DNA of 64,000 nucleotides from Kordia periserrulae (GTDB taxonomy: Bacteria > Bacteroidota > Bacteroidia > Flavobacteriales > Flavobacteriaceae), in the NCBI RefSeq assembly GCF_003054265.1, contig NZ_QBKT01000008.1, positions 1-64,000 on the forward strand, in the 5' to 3' direction. Numbering within the stretch: the first letter of the stretch is position 1; every line of letters begins with the position of its first letter. Below the pieces are notes generated by a model. It had not been told where the DNA came from. It searched no databases and saw only the letters and a list, made by a program, of their open reading frames with translations. This document shows positions 9,447 through 17,881 of the stretch, one piece after another. The translations under genes and the position numbers were made by a program.

Positions 9447-10766
9447 TTATTGTTTGATAAACTTTTCTGTTTTCTTGTTGTCGAAAATGATAAGATACAT
9501 TCCTCTTGCTAATGAATTCACATCAATCTGTACTTGATTCTCTGATTGGTTTTGTAAAATCATTCTACCATTCAAATCAAATACTTTTACATTTTCTTGC
9601 GGCTTGCTGAAAAAGATAGTATTGCTTGCCAAAGTTGGATATGCAATAGGTTTCGAATTTAACTCAAAATCTTCCGTAGATAAAGAACTCGCATTTATTA
9701 AAAAACCACTACTATCTAAAGCTATGGCTCCACCAGAACCATCAACCGTGATTTGAGCAAGTTGCGCTGGTGTAAGACCATTATTGTCTGTTCCAAAGCG
9801 GAATACTCCTTCTTGGTATCCTGTAATATTTACGGTTCCCGAACCCCAATCGGAAGCTGAGTTATCTGCAAAGGCAAGCGTGGTTACTGTACCAGGTACA
9901 TCTATATTTAAGACTCCATCTGCCGCACCACCTGCAAACGTAATGGTACCCATCGCATTTTGATTTTTGGTTGGATTGAAAAGAAAAGAGTTTGATCCGT
10001 TGATAGAAATATTTCCTTGAAATACATTTTCGCCATTGACTTCAATAGAACCATTACTTCCATTGATTTGTACTTTTCTGTCAACTGGTAAAAAAACACC
10101 ATTATCTGCTGTATTCACAACCATGGATGCATTTGTTCCTACCCAAACAAAATCTCCACCAAAACTAGAGTTATCAGAAGTACTTCCAAAATTACTGATA
10201 GTGTTTGCACTTACACGAAGTGCATTTGTACCTGCCAAGCTTCCGTTGAAATTGTATACATCACCTCCTGAACCTGCTCTTGCTTCTAGTGGTGTGTTTA
10301 GAGTTAAAACCGATCCGCTGTCAAAGATGATTCCATTCACATCGTTGGTGTTTCCGTTTTGATTTCTCATTAAGGTATTCTGAATTCCACTAGTGGTGGT
10401 ATTATTAATGGTCACATTTCCTCTAAAGATGATGTTGATATCATTATCGGAAACATTTTCTATTCCGAATACTGCATTGGCTCCCGCATCAATGGTTAAT
10501 GTGGCATTTCCTGCAACAGGAGCATCTCCAGAGGTAGCAAACGTAGTTTGAATTTTCTTGACGGTCACATCTACATCCACTAAGGATTCAACCGTAAGTG
10601 GTAAGCGAACTTGACCTGTGTTTGTGGTGTTTGGTATAACACTAAGCGACCAATTTGCTGTATTTGACCATAGAAAATCGCCTCCTCCATTGGTAAAGTC
10701 GTTGTTCTGAGCCATTGTGAATGTTGCACACAATAGCAATAGCAGTGAGAAGTAATTTTTTTTCAT
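9447..10766 (-). CDS. Unknown secreted protein with T9SS sorting domain, next to SusD
   Basis: I do not recognise the family of the 439-residue product. It starts with a clear signal peptide (ending FTMAQNND). Then come about 340 residues rich in Asn, Thr, Gly and Val with repeated short turns (FLWSNTANWSLSVIPN, TLTIDAGANAVFGIEN, FRGNVTINNTT) typical of beta-helix or passenger-like folds. The C-terminal sorting domain begins at YPTLASNTIFF and ends TEKFIKQ. That tail has the same unusual YPT-ASNTI-F start as the 893-residue enzyme, in place of the common YPNP. Its place between SusD and the glycoside hydrolases suggests a surface glycan-binding role like SusE/SusF. No catalytic motif is visible. 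Confidence 0.7.
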   Translation of the reverse strand: MKKNYFSLLLLLCATFTMAQNNDFTNGGGDFLWSNTANWSLSVIPNTTNTGQVRLPLTVESLVDVDVTVKKIQTTFATSGDAPVAGNATLTIDAGANAVFGIENVSDNDINIIFRGNVTINNTTTSGIQNTLMRNQNGNTNDVNGIIFDSGSVLTLNTPLEARAGSGGDVYNFNGSLAGTNALRVSANTISNFGSTSDNSSFGGDFVWVGTNASMVVNTADNGVFLPVDRKVQINGSNGSIEVNGENVFQGNISINGSNSFLFNPTKNQNAMGTITFAGGAADGVLNIDVPGTVTTLAFADNSASDWGSGTVNITGYQEGVFRFGTDNNGLTPAQLAQITVDGSGGAIALDSSGFLINASSLSTEDFELNSKPIAYPTLASNTIFFSKPQENVKVFDLNGRMILQNQSENQVQIDVNSLARGMYLIIFDNKKTEKFIKQ

Positions 10767-10783
10767 ATTATATAAGTATTAAA

Positions 10784-12409
10784 TTAATATCCTTGATTTT
10801 GAATTAGGTTTGCGTTTAAGTCTAGTTGTATGGTTGGAATTGGAAACCATACACGTTCGGATCTCCAGTTTGCTTGTAAAACAGGCACCATTCTTTCGTT
10901 GTAAAAGCCGTTTGTAGAGAGACTGTTTATGGTTTCGTCGTATTTATTAAATCGCGCTAAGTCGATTCTTCTCCAATTCTCAAAACACAATTCTCTGGAA
11001 CGTTCTTCTAATAATTCTTGTACAAAATCTCCTCTTTGATAGGCATTGTTTAAATCAGCAACCGTAAATCCGTTTGCTACTGAACGTTCTCTTACCAGCG
11101 ATAATGTAGTTCTAGCTCCAGGTTCATCTCCTAAGAAAAACTGAGCTTCAGCATGCAGTAAAAGGATGTCAGCATACCTCAACAAAGGCAAATTGATATT
11201 CGATGCCCAATTGGGTAAGGTTTTTAAGGAAGGATCAATCATTCGATATTTTCCAATGCATGTAAACCCTACATTTAAGTTGGGAAGATTTCTAGGCACG
11301 AAATATTTAATTCCTTCAATAAACTCAAAGTTGTTGACAGAATTTAAATTTCCAGTCACATTGTGATCTCTTCTAAAATCTGCTTCGATGTATTTATTAT
11401 ACAATTCGCTCAAAGGTCTGTACCAACCAAATCCACCTCCTGTAACATTTACATTTCCTTGTGGAATAAAAGCATTCACTACGATGTTCACTACATTGGT
11501 TGAAGGATCGTTGCTTCCCTCTACCGCAAATAAATTTTCATCGTATTGTTGTTGTTTTGTGGTTTCTCTAAACAAATAATCATAATTAGGTGTTAATTGA
11601 TAACCGCTATTGTTGATGATGTCTTGCGTGTATGTAAAGGCTGCTGTGTAATGCTGGTTGCTATCTACCCAATCAAAGCTGTTGATATTTAAGTAACCAT
11701 TCAATCCGGAGTTTTTTGCGCTTGCCAAATAGGTATGCGCTTTTGCCAGTAACCCTGCAGCTGTCCATTTGTTTACACGGCCTAAGATTACTGCTCTATT
11801 GCCTAAAATTTGATATCCATATTCATAATCGGCAATGATGGAAGTATATACTTCTTCAATAGTATTTCTAGCTTTTAAAGGATCTTCACTGGTAGATTCA
11901 TAAATAGGAATTCCTCCATGCATCATGGATAGCATCATGTGATAAAAACCTCTCAATACGCGAGCTTCTGCAATGATTTCTTCTTTTCGATTGCCATCAA
12001 ATCCTTCTACGCTTTCAATACGTTCAATGAGTGTATTGGCACGATTTACTCCAGCATACAAAAATGCCCACGATTCGTTTACAAAATTACTTTGAGCGGT
12101 AAAGCTTCCGTCTCCCCAATCTACATAATTGGGATTGATATTTACATCTCTCACGACTGCTTCATCCGTAGCTCCATTCAACATCACCATCATGTTTCTG
12201 GAAAACGTAGAATTGTTTCCAAAGCCTTGCACCTGATTCGCAGAAAGAATGTTATATACACCGTTGAGTGCAATTTCTATTTGATTTGGTGTCAAATAAT
12301 ACTGATCGGTGGTTAGAAACGAAAGTGGTTCGTTATCTAAAAAATCATCGTTACAAGAAGTAGTCAACGCTACAAATAGACCTAGTAGAATGTATTTTAG
12401 TTTTTTCAT
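10784..12409 (-). CDS. susD-like: SusD/RagB family glycan-binding outer-membrane lipoprotein
   Basis: The 541-residue surface lipoprotein is the lid of the SusCD glycan importer. The signal ends at Cys19 (TTSCNDDFLD), a typical SusD start. The tetratricopeptide-like helical core is seen in SWAFLYAGVNRANTLIERIE and EARVLRGFYHMMLS. The family C-terminus includes YADILLLHAEAQF, LLEERSRELCFENWRRIDLARF and VWFPIPTIQLDLN. Length is normal. It starts four bases after the SusC gene, so the pair is translationally linked. It should bind the galactan oligosaccharide and deliver it to SusC; the sugar bound is inferred from the enzymes encoded alongside. Confidence 0.97.
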   Translation of the reverse strand: MKKLKYILLGLFVALTTSCNDDFLDNEPLSFLTTDQYYLTPNQIEIALNGVYNILSANQVQGFGNNSTFSRNMMVMLNGATDEAVVRDVNINPNYVDWGDGSFTAQSNFVNESWAFLYAGVNRANTLIERIESVEGFDGNRKEEIIAEARVLRGFYHMMLSMMHGGIPIYESTSEDPLKARNTIEEVYTSIIADYEYGYQILGNRAVILGRVNKWTAAGLLAKAHTYLASAKNSGLNGYLNINSFDWVDSNQHYTAAFTYTQDIINNSGYQLTPNYDYLFRETTKQQQYDENLFAVEGSNDPSTNVVNIVVNAFIPQGNVNVTGGGFGWYRPLSELYNKYIEADFRRDHNVTGNLNSVNNFEFIEGIKYFVPRNLPNLNVGFTCIGKYRMIDPSLKTLPNWASNINLPLLRYADILLLHAEAQFFLGDEPGARTTLSLVRERSVANGFTVADLNNAYQRGDFVQELLEERSRELCFENWRRIDLARFNKYDETINSLSTNGFYNERMVPVLQANWRSERVWFPIPTIQLDLNANLIQNQGY

Positions 12410-12413
12410 AATC

Positions 12414-15400
12414 TTAGAAATTTAGATTTAATCCCATAATAATTGTTCTTGCTCTTGGATAAGAGAATCGCTCAAATCCTCGTATGAGTGGGTTATTAGA
12501 GCTTACTTCTGGATCGAAACCAGTATATTTTGTAAAAGTCAGTAGATTGTTCGCAGAGATGAAAAGTCGCAATCCGCTTATCTGACTTCCTTGAAACATT
12601 TTTCTTGGAAAGTCGTATGAAAGGTTTACCGTTTTTAATCGTAAAAAGGAAGCGTCTTCTACATAGTAACTAGAAGCCACAGGTTCAATTTGACCAAATG
12701 CCGGCGCAACATTCGATTGATTCTCTGGAGTCCACGCATTCTCATAATAATCTCTAGTAATGTTCATAAAAGGCTGGAATCCGTTCGTTCTAAGCAATGC
12801 TGCATTGAATACATCGTTCCCATAACTCCATTGCCAGAAGAATGAGAAATTAAAATTCTTATACGTAAAACTATTATTGATTCCTCCTACATGTTTTGGA
12901 TTTGAATCTCCAATGATAGTACGATCGTTTTCATCATCGATGACTCCGTCTCCGTTCAAGTCTTTGTACTTCATGGTTCCAGGAACAGCTCCTTCTGCAT
13001 TTCCTTCTTGATGTATGCCTTCAAAAACATATCCGTACATGGTACCAATAGGTTCCCCAACAATTACTCTTCCAGGATTGGTAATCCAACCACTTGGAAC
13101 CGTTGTTGGAATAAACTGTACGCTACCCAAATCTTTTACGGTGTTTACGTTGGTGCTGATGTTAAAATCTGTAGTCCATCTAAAATCAGGAGTATTAATA
13201 TTTACTGAACTAACACTGAATTCCAATCCTTTGTTCTCAACAGAACCGATGTTTTGGAACTGTTGGTTGAATCCGGATTGAGCAGCTATTGGAACATTTA
13301 ATAGCATGTCAGTAGTAAGCTTATTATAATAGTCAAACGTAACATTCAATCGATCATTAAACAATCCTAAATCAAAACCAATATTAAATTGGGTAGTGGT
13401 TTCCCACTGCAAATCAGGATTCCCCAAAGATCCTGGAGATGCTCCAAAGTTTAACGCATCGTTACTTGAATAAAAAGTATTGTCCACTCTTGCAAGGTAT
13501 GTGAACGGTGGAATTCGTTCGTTTCCTGTTTGTCCATAGCTCACGCGGAATTTCAAATCATTAATTTCCTTGATATTTTTTAAAAACTTTTCTCTACTGG
13601 CTCTCCAAGCAAAAGCACCTCCTGGGAAATATCCCCATCTGTTATTGGCTCCGAATCTATCAGATCCGTCTGCTCTAAAATTGAACGTGAAGAGATATTT
13701 TCCTTTTAAGGTATAGTTGATTCGAGAGAAATAAGACATTCTTTTTGAAATAAGTCTATCAGATCCGTAATCTTTAAAGGTTTGACCGATGCTGATGTCA
13801 TTGAATCCAAGTTCTTGATTTTCAAATCCAATAATATCATTAAAGAAGCTTTCTCTACTGTATCGATAGAATTCGACTCCTCCTAATACGTTAAACCAGT
13901 GTTTTTTATTAAATGTACGTGTGTATCGAATGGTGTTGGTAAAGTTATAAGAGGACGTTTCTGTTTGTCGAATAACGGCTCTTCCGCCCCATCGCCATCC
14001 AAATCGGCTATCTGAACTGTGAAATTCTTGCATTTTAGATCCGGTAAAGTTGGCGCCAATCTGAGAGCGTACTCTTAAGTGATTTGACAACTTGTATTCT
14101 GTATAAAATGACCCGATGGTTCTAGAAAAACGTACTATTTTTTCTCCTTCTTCAATCAACGATAATGGCGAAAGAAATTCTTGAGCAGCTTCTTCTTCTT
14201 GTGTTAAATCGAGAAGTTCCCACGGATTGGCAATTACTAAAAACTGAACCACACCATTAAATTCGTCACCTCCACTTCCACTATTGGCAACTCCGTTGGT
14301 TTCTGTAAAAGCTGTATTTAGGTTGAATCCAAATTTTAATCGATCACTTTGATTGTGTGTTGCGTTGATTCTAAAGTTGTATTTGCTGTAATCGTTTTCT
14401 ATAATCAGTCCTTTTTGCTCCAAAAATCCTGCACTAGCAGAATATTGTGTGTTTTCTGTTCCTCCTGATGCCGAAATAAAATGATTGTGCACAGGAGCTG
14501 TTCGTAAGACTTCATCTTGCCAGTTACGACTTGGAATGTTTGAAAAATCTCTAGGAGCTCCGTTTACATTGGTAAATGAGTTTCCTGGGTCTCTCAATTC
14601 TCTATAAATAAGATATTCTTCTGGAGTAATTACATCAATGGTATTCGCAGCTTCTTGAAACCCTATAGAGCCTGTATAACTAAATGTCAACTCTCCTTTT
14701 TTTCCTCCTTTAGTGGTAATAATGACAACTCCATTCGCTCCGCGAGAACCGTAAATTGCGGTTGCCGAGGCATCCTTTAACACTTCTATAGATTCAATAT
14801 CTAAAGGATTGATGGTTGCCAAAGGATCTAAGTTTGCTGTAGCTCCAACTCCAGCGTTGGCAACTTCATTCGGTTCTATGTCAATTTGAACTCCATCAAT
14901 TACAAATAAGGGCGATCCTGAGCCAAAGACTGAATTTGATCCTCTGATATTAAAATTTACGCCCGCTCCTGGTTCTCCAGAAGTAGAAACAATATTTACG
15001 CCTGCTATTCTTCCTTGAATAGCATCAAACAGGTTGGGAGTTTTAGAAACTTTAATAAGACTATCTTTAACAGAACTAACGGATCCAGTAACATCTCTCT
15101 TTTTTACTGCTCCGTACCCAATGACCACAATTTCATTCAGTCTATTGAGTTCGTCTTCTAAAACTACGTTCAAAACGGTTTGTCCCGTATATAGTATCTC
15201 TTTGGTTTTCATTCCCAAATAACTAAAAACCAATACTGCGTCGTTACTAGGGATAGTGATGGCATATTCACCATCAAAGTTGGTTATCTGTCCTGTATCT
15301 GTTCCTTTAATTTGCACCGTTACTCCGGGAAGAACATCACCGTTAGAATCTGTCACTTTACCAGATATGCTGTTCTGAGCAATGATTGATTGACTAAATA

Positions 15401-15440
15401 GGATGATGGCAAAAAATAAAATTTTGAGTTGATTGTTCAT
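12414..15440 (-). CDS. susC-like: SusC/RagA family TonB-dependent oligosaccharide transporter
   Basis: The 1008-residue outer-membrane barrel imports glycan fragments using TonB energy. It has a signal peptide (ending SIIAQ) and an N-terminal carboxypeptidase-like domain (ISGKVTDSNGDVLPGVTVQI). The SusC region LNEIVVIGYGAVKKRDVTGS precedes the plug (GRIAGVNIVSTSGEPGAG, SPLFVIDGVQID, DIESIEVLKDASATAIYGSRGANG). A long barrel follows, ending TIIMGLNLNF with the C-terminal Phe. All standard family landmarks are present and length is normal. It is the second gene of the operon, after the GH110 enzyme, and is coupled to SusD by a four-base gap. No anti-sigma interaction domain (STN) is present, matching control by the hybrid two-component sensor encoded opposite. 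Confidence 0.97.
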   Translation of the reverse strand: MNNQLKILFFAIILFSQSIIAQNSISGKVTDSNGDVLPGVTVQIKGTDTGQITNFDGEYAITIPSNDAVLVFSYLGMKTKEILYTGQTVLNVVLEDELNRLNEIVVIGYGAVKKRDVTGSVSSVKDSLIKVSKTPNLFDAIQGRIAGVNIVSTSGEPGAGVNFNIRGSNSVFGSGSPLFVIDGVQIDIEPNEVANAGVGATANLDPLATINPLDIESIEVLKDASATAIYGSRGANGVVIITTKGGKKGELTFSYTGSIGFQEAANTIDVITPEEYLIYRELRDPGNSFTNVNGAPRDFSNIPSRNWQDEVLRTAPVHNHFISASGGTENTQYSASAGFLEQKGLIIENDYSKYNFRINATHNQSDRLKFGFNLNTAFTETNGVANSGSGGDEFNGVVQFLVIANPWELLDLTQEEEAAQEFLSPLSLIEEGEKIVRFSRTIGSFYTEYKLSNHLRVRSQIGANFTGSKMQEFHSSDSRFGWRWGGRAVIRQTETSSYNFTNTIRYTRTFNKKHWFNVLGGVEFYRYSRESFFNDIIGFENQELGFNDISIGQTFKDYGSDRLISKRMSYFSRINYTLKGKYLFTFNFRADGSDRFGANNRWGYFPGGAFAWRASREKFLKNIKEINDLKFRVSYGQTGNERIPPFTYLARVDNTFYSSNDALNFGASPGSLGNPDLQWETTTQFNIGFDLGLFNDRLNVTFDYYNKLTTDMLLNVPIAAQSGFNQQFQNIGSVENKGLEFSVSSVNINTPDFRWTTDFNISTNVNTVKDLGSVQFIPTTVPSGWITNPGRVIVGEPIGTMYGYVFEGIHQEGNAEGAVPGTMKYKDLNGDGVIDDENDRTIIGDSNPKHVGGINNSFTYKNFNFSFFWQWSYGNDVFNAALLRTNGFQPFMNITRDYYENAWTPENQSNVAPAFGQIEPVASSYYVEDASFLRLKTVNLSYDFPRKMFQGSQISGLRLFISANNLLTFTKYTGFDPEVSSNNPLIRGFERFSYPRARTIIMGLNLNF

Positions 15441-15478
15441 TTGGTTGATTGTTTTACATTCAAGATGATTTTACCTTT

Positions 15479-17362
15479 TTATTTTTTCATAGTTTTAACT
15501 TCCTTGAAGTCGTCGCGTTTAGAAACCTCGATTGCCGTAGACTGATTATCTACAGACAGCGTTCCTTTGCTTCCGTCAAGTTTTTTGTAGGTATTTCCTT
15601 TGATTACTGCATTTTTACAATTTACAATACGAATGTTGGTTGTATTCGGGAAAATGGGTTTGTAGGTATTGGTTTGAATTACTTCGTTGTTTTCAAATAC
15701 CAAACCGTCAACAGACATGGCTAGCATGATAGAGCTGTCGAACGTTTTGATGGTATTATTTCTGATGATGATGTTTCTGCTGTACATTCCTTCAAAATTG
15801 TCCTTATCGACGTACTGTGGGTCAATTAAAAAGATAGACTGAGGTCCGTTTCCTCCGTACACTGCATCTTCGATGATGTTGTTTTCAATCAACAACCCTT
15901 CGTTAGGTCCGGATTCGTTCCAAAGTCCTAAATCACCTGTAAGTCGAAAGCTTGCCATTTGAGAAGACAACCGATTGTTTCTCACCACAACTTTTCTAGG
16001 TGTAGAAATTAAGAAGCTACGCGCTCTGTTGTTTCTCACGATGTTGTTCTCCAATACCGCTGAAGCGTGCCAAGAAATATTCTCAACACCGTCATACACT
16101 TGTACTTTTCCTTTGATGGGTTTATTGAAGGTGATGTAGGATATTTTTTCGTTGACACGTTCTACCTTTTTAAGAACCAATGGCTCTGTCATAGGTTGTA
16201 GATTTTTCTGGTCAATCACTTGCACTTTGTCGCCTTCTTCTCCAAACAAATATCCATTTTGATGCGGATGATAGGTTTCAACCGCTAGTGTGTAATCGTC
16301 AATAATTTTGTTCACTCTCACATAAGTTCCGTGGATGTTGGTAGCATCATCAAGCATGTTCTCAAATGTAGAATTTTTGATGGTTACCGTTCCTTTTACA
16401 TTACAAAAATGTGTAGCATCTGCCGTTGTTGTTACCATTCTTCCTGAACCTTCTCTCAAAACTACATTAAAACTATCTAAGGTAATATCTTCTGAGCGTT
16501 CTGCAATCAATCCCATAGCACCTGCATGATGCACATTCACATTTTTAAACTCTAAGTCTTTCGATTTAAACACTCTAAACGCAGGAGACGTTCTATTTTG
16601 AAGATATTCTCCTTTGGAAACCATGACTGAACCTAGAGGAGGAAGTTTTTTCATTTGAGTAGAAATTCGAATGAGTCCTTTTTTCAATTCTTCGGCGTGA
16701 ATTCCTTTTTCTGGCATGTTGTACAATTTTGTATTGTATAGCGGCGCCATGGTTTTTGGATCCCAAAAAATGTTTTGTCCAACTTCCAAATTGTAGTGTT
16801 CCCAAAAAGCAAAGCGTTTTCCATACTTTCTTTCGTAAGGAGAGTCTTCTCTTTCTAAAGTTATATATAAATGACCATGCGCTACGACGTACGGTGTTTT
16901 TACTTCTATATCAAAAGTTTCTTCTGTAGGATTGTTTGCAACCACCAACCCTTCTATCATAAAGGGCACTTCCCAATCAACACTTAGGTTGGTTACTTTT
17001 ACATTGGAACTTTCCTCAATAATGAAAGGAATCATTTTACCGTGAAAAATAAAATCAGAGCCACTTCCATCGACTACAAAGTCGTGGAAATCTATCAATG
17101 GAAAAGCAGTTCTTTTGAGTCCGTTGTCGTTGTTGGTAATTTCACAATAACGCTCTGGTGCAAACGTGGGATAAAAGTGATAAGTACCTTTTGGAAATAG
17201 TAAAGTGCTAGCGCCAATTTCTTTGGCATCTTTTAACGCTTTGACCACTACAGGTGTTACATCTTTTTCGTTTTGGATATCGTAATCTGCTAAATTAATT
17301 ACTTTTTGTCCATATCCTGTAGACATTATAAGTAAGGTTAAAAGAAGAAAGAGTTTTTTCAT
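15479..17362 (-). CDS. GH110 family exo-alpha-1,3-galactosidase
   Basis: A 627-residue secreted beta-helix protein and first gene of the minus-strand operon. The signal peptide ends near TGYGQ. The N-terminal part (ASTLLFPKGTYHFYP, FVVDGSGSDFIFHGKMIPF, VTNLSVDWEVPFMIEG) matches my memory of Bacteroides alpha-1,3-galactosidases of family GH110. The acidic signature is Asp315 in TADATHF with Asp338/Asp339 in LDDATNIHG, the kind of residues proposed as catalytic in this family. Known members remove terminal alpha-1,3-galactose from linear or branched structures, and a marine homologue has been linked to carrageenan oligosaccharides. No T9SS tail, so probably periplasmic. Of the three paralogous enzymes here this one best fits characterised GH110. 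Confidence 0.85.
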   Translation of the reverse strand: MKKLFLLLTLLIMSTGYGQKVINLADYDIQNEKDVTPVVVKALKDAKEIGASTLLFPKGTYHFYPTFAPERYCEITNNDNGLKRTAFPLIDFHDFVVDGSGSDFIFHGKMIPFIIEESSNVKVTNLSVDWEVPFMIEGLVVANNPTEETFDIEVKTPYVVAHGHLYITLEREDSPYERKYGKRFAFWEHYNLEVGQNIFWDPKTMAPLYNTKLYNMPEKGIHAEELKKGLIRISTQMKKLPPLGSVMVSKGEYLQNRTSPAFRVFKSKDLEFKNVNVHHAGAMGLIAERSEDITLDSFNVVLREGSGRMVTTTADATHFCNVKGTVTIKNSTFENMLDDATNIHGTYVRVNKIIDDYTLAVETYHPHQNGYLFGEEGDKVQVIDQKNLQPMTEPLVLKKVERVNEKISYITFNKPIKGKVQVYDGVENISWHASAVLENNIVRNNRARSFLISTPRKVVVRNNRLSSQMASFRLTGDLGLWNESGPNEGLLIENNIIEDAVYGGNGPQSIFLIDPQYVDKDNFEGMYSRNIIIRNNTIKTFDSSIMLAMSVDGLVFENNEVIQTNTYKPIFPNTTNIRIVNCKNAVIKGNTYKKLDGSKGTLSVDNQSTAIEVSKRDDFKEVKTMKK

Positions 17363-17881
17363 TGTTATTTAGAGTGTCATGTTACAAATAATTATTTATC
17401 ATCTTTTCAAAGCAATTCTTTTAGTTTATTTCGATTACAAACTTGCCATTGCTTCTGCTAGAATCCTTCTCTTGGATTGTCTGAAAAGGTATTTCCGATT
17501 ATATCATTTCCAATTGAACTCTCATGAACATGTACTGTGAAACTATTCAATGAAAATCTAATACAAAAAATTATAAATAAAAGATATACCTTTTTCATAA
17601 TGTTGGTTGGTTGATAGTTGAAACGTTTTTCTTTTAATGAAGTTTTTACTTGACGGTCAATACTTCTCAAGTTTTACATTAAAAAATTGCAATACCTTAA
17701 CATTTCTCCTATTTTGCTATTCATAAAACAAATCTATAAAAAGCATCTACGGCGCATATTCTGTTATGTAACAATGTTTTTTGCTATTGTAACAAGGTGC
17801 TTTTTTTCACCTGCTTTTATAGTTTCAGTATTTTTTTATTGCCTATTTTGGTGGTGTTCGAATAAAGTTAATTTGTAAATC
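17363..17881. promoter_or_regulatory. Divergent control region between the two locus operons
   Basis: This 519-base AT-rich region separates the first enzyme gene (minus) from the sensor/regulator gene (plus), so it must carry promoters for both operons. It is the natural place for the regulator's binding site. I found no full TTG-N20-TAnnTTTG match. A near match, TTAATTTG, lies just before the regulator start. A small open frame with a signal-peptide-like start lies within it (17458-17598). The operator itself could not be recognised. Confidence 0.5.
17458..17598 (-). pseudogene. Short signal-peptide-like ORF, possible gene remnant
   Basis: A 46-codon frame starts MKKVYLLFIIFCI and ends NPREGF before a TAG. 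The start looks like a secretory signal, as in all other genes of this operon, but the rest matches nothing I recognise. It sits 95 bases upstream of the GH110 gene on the same strand. It may be the truncated 5' end of a lost secreted-protein gene, a small secreted peptide, or chance. A longer in-frame start at 17670 exists, but its added residues are charged and spoil the signal peptide, so I prefer 17598. Confidence 0.3.
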
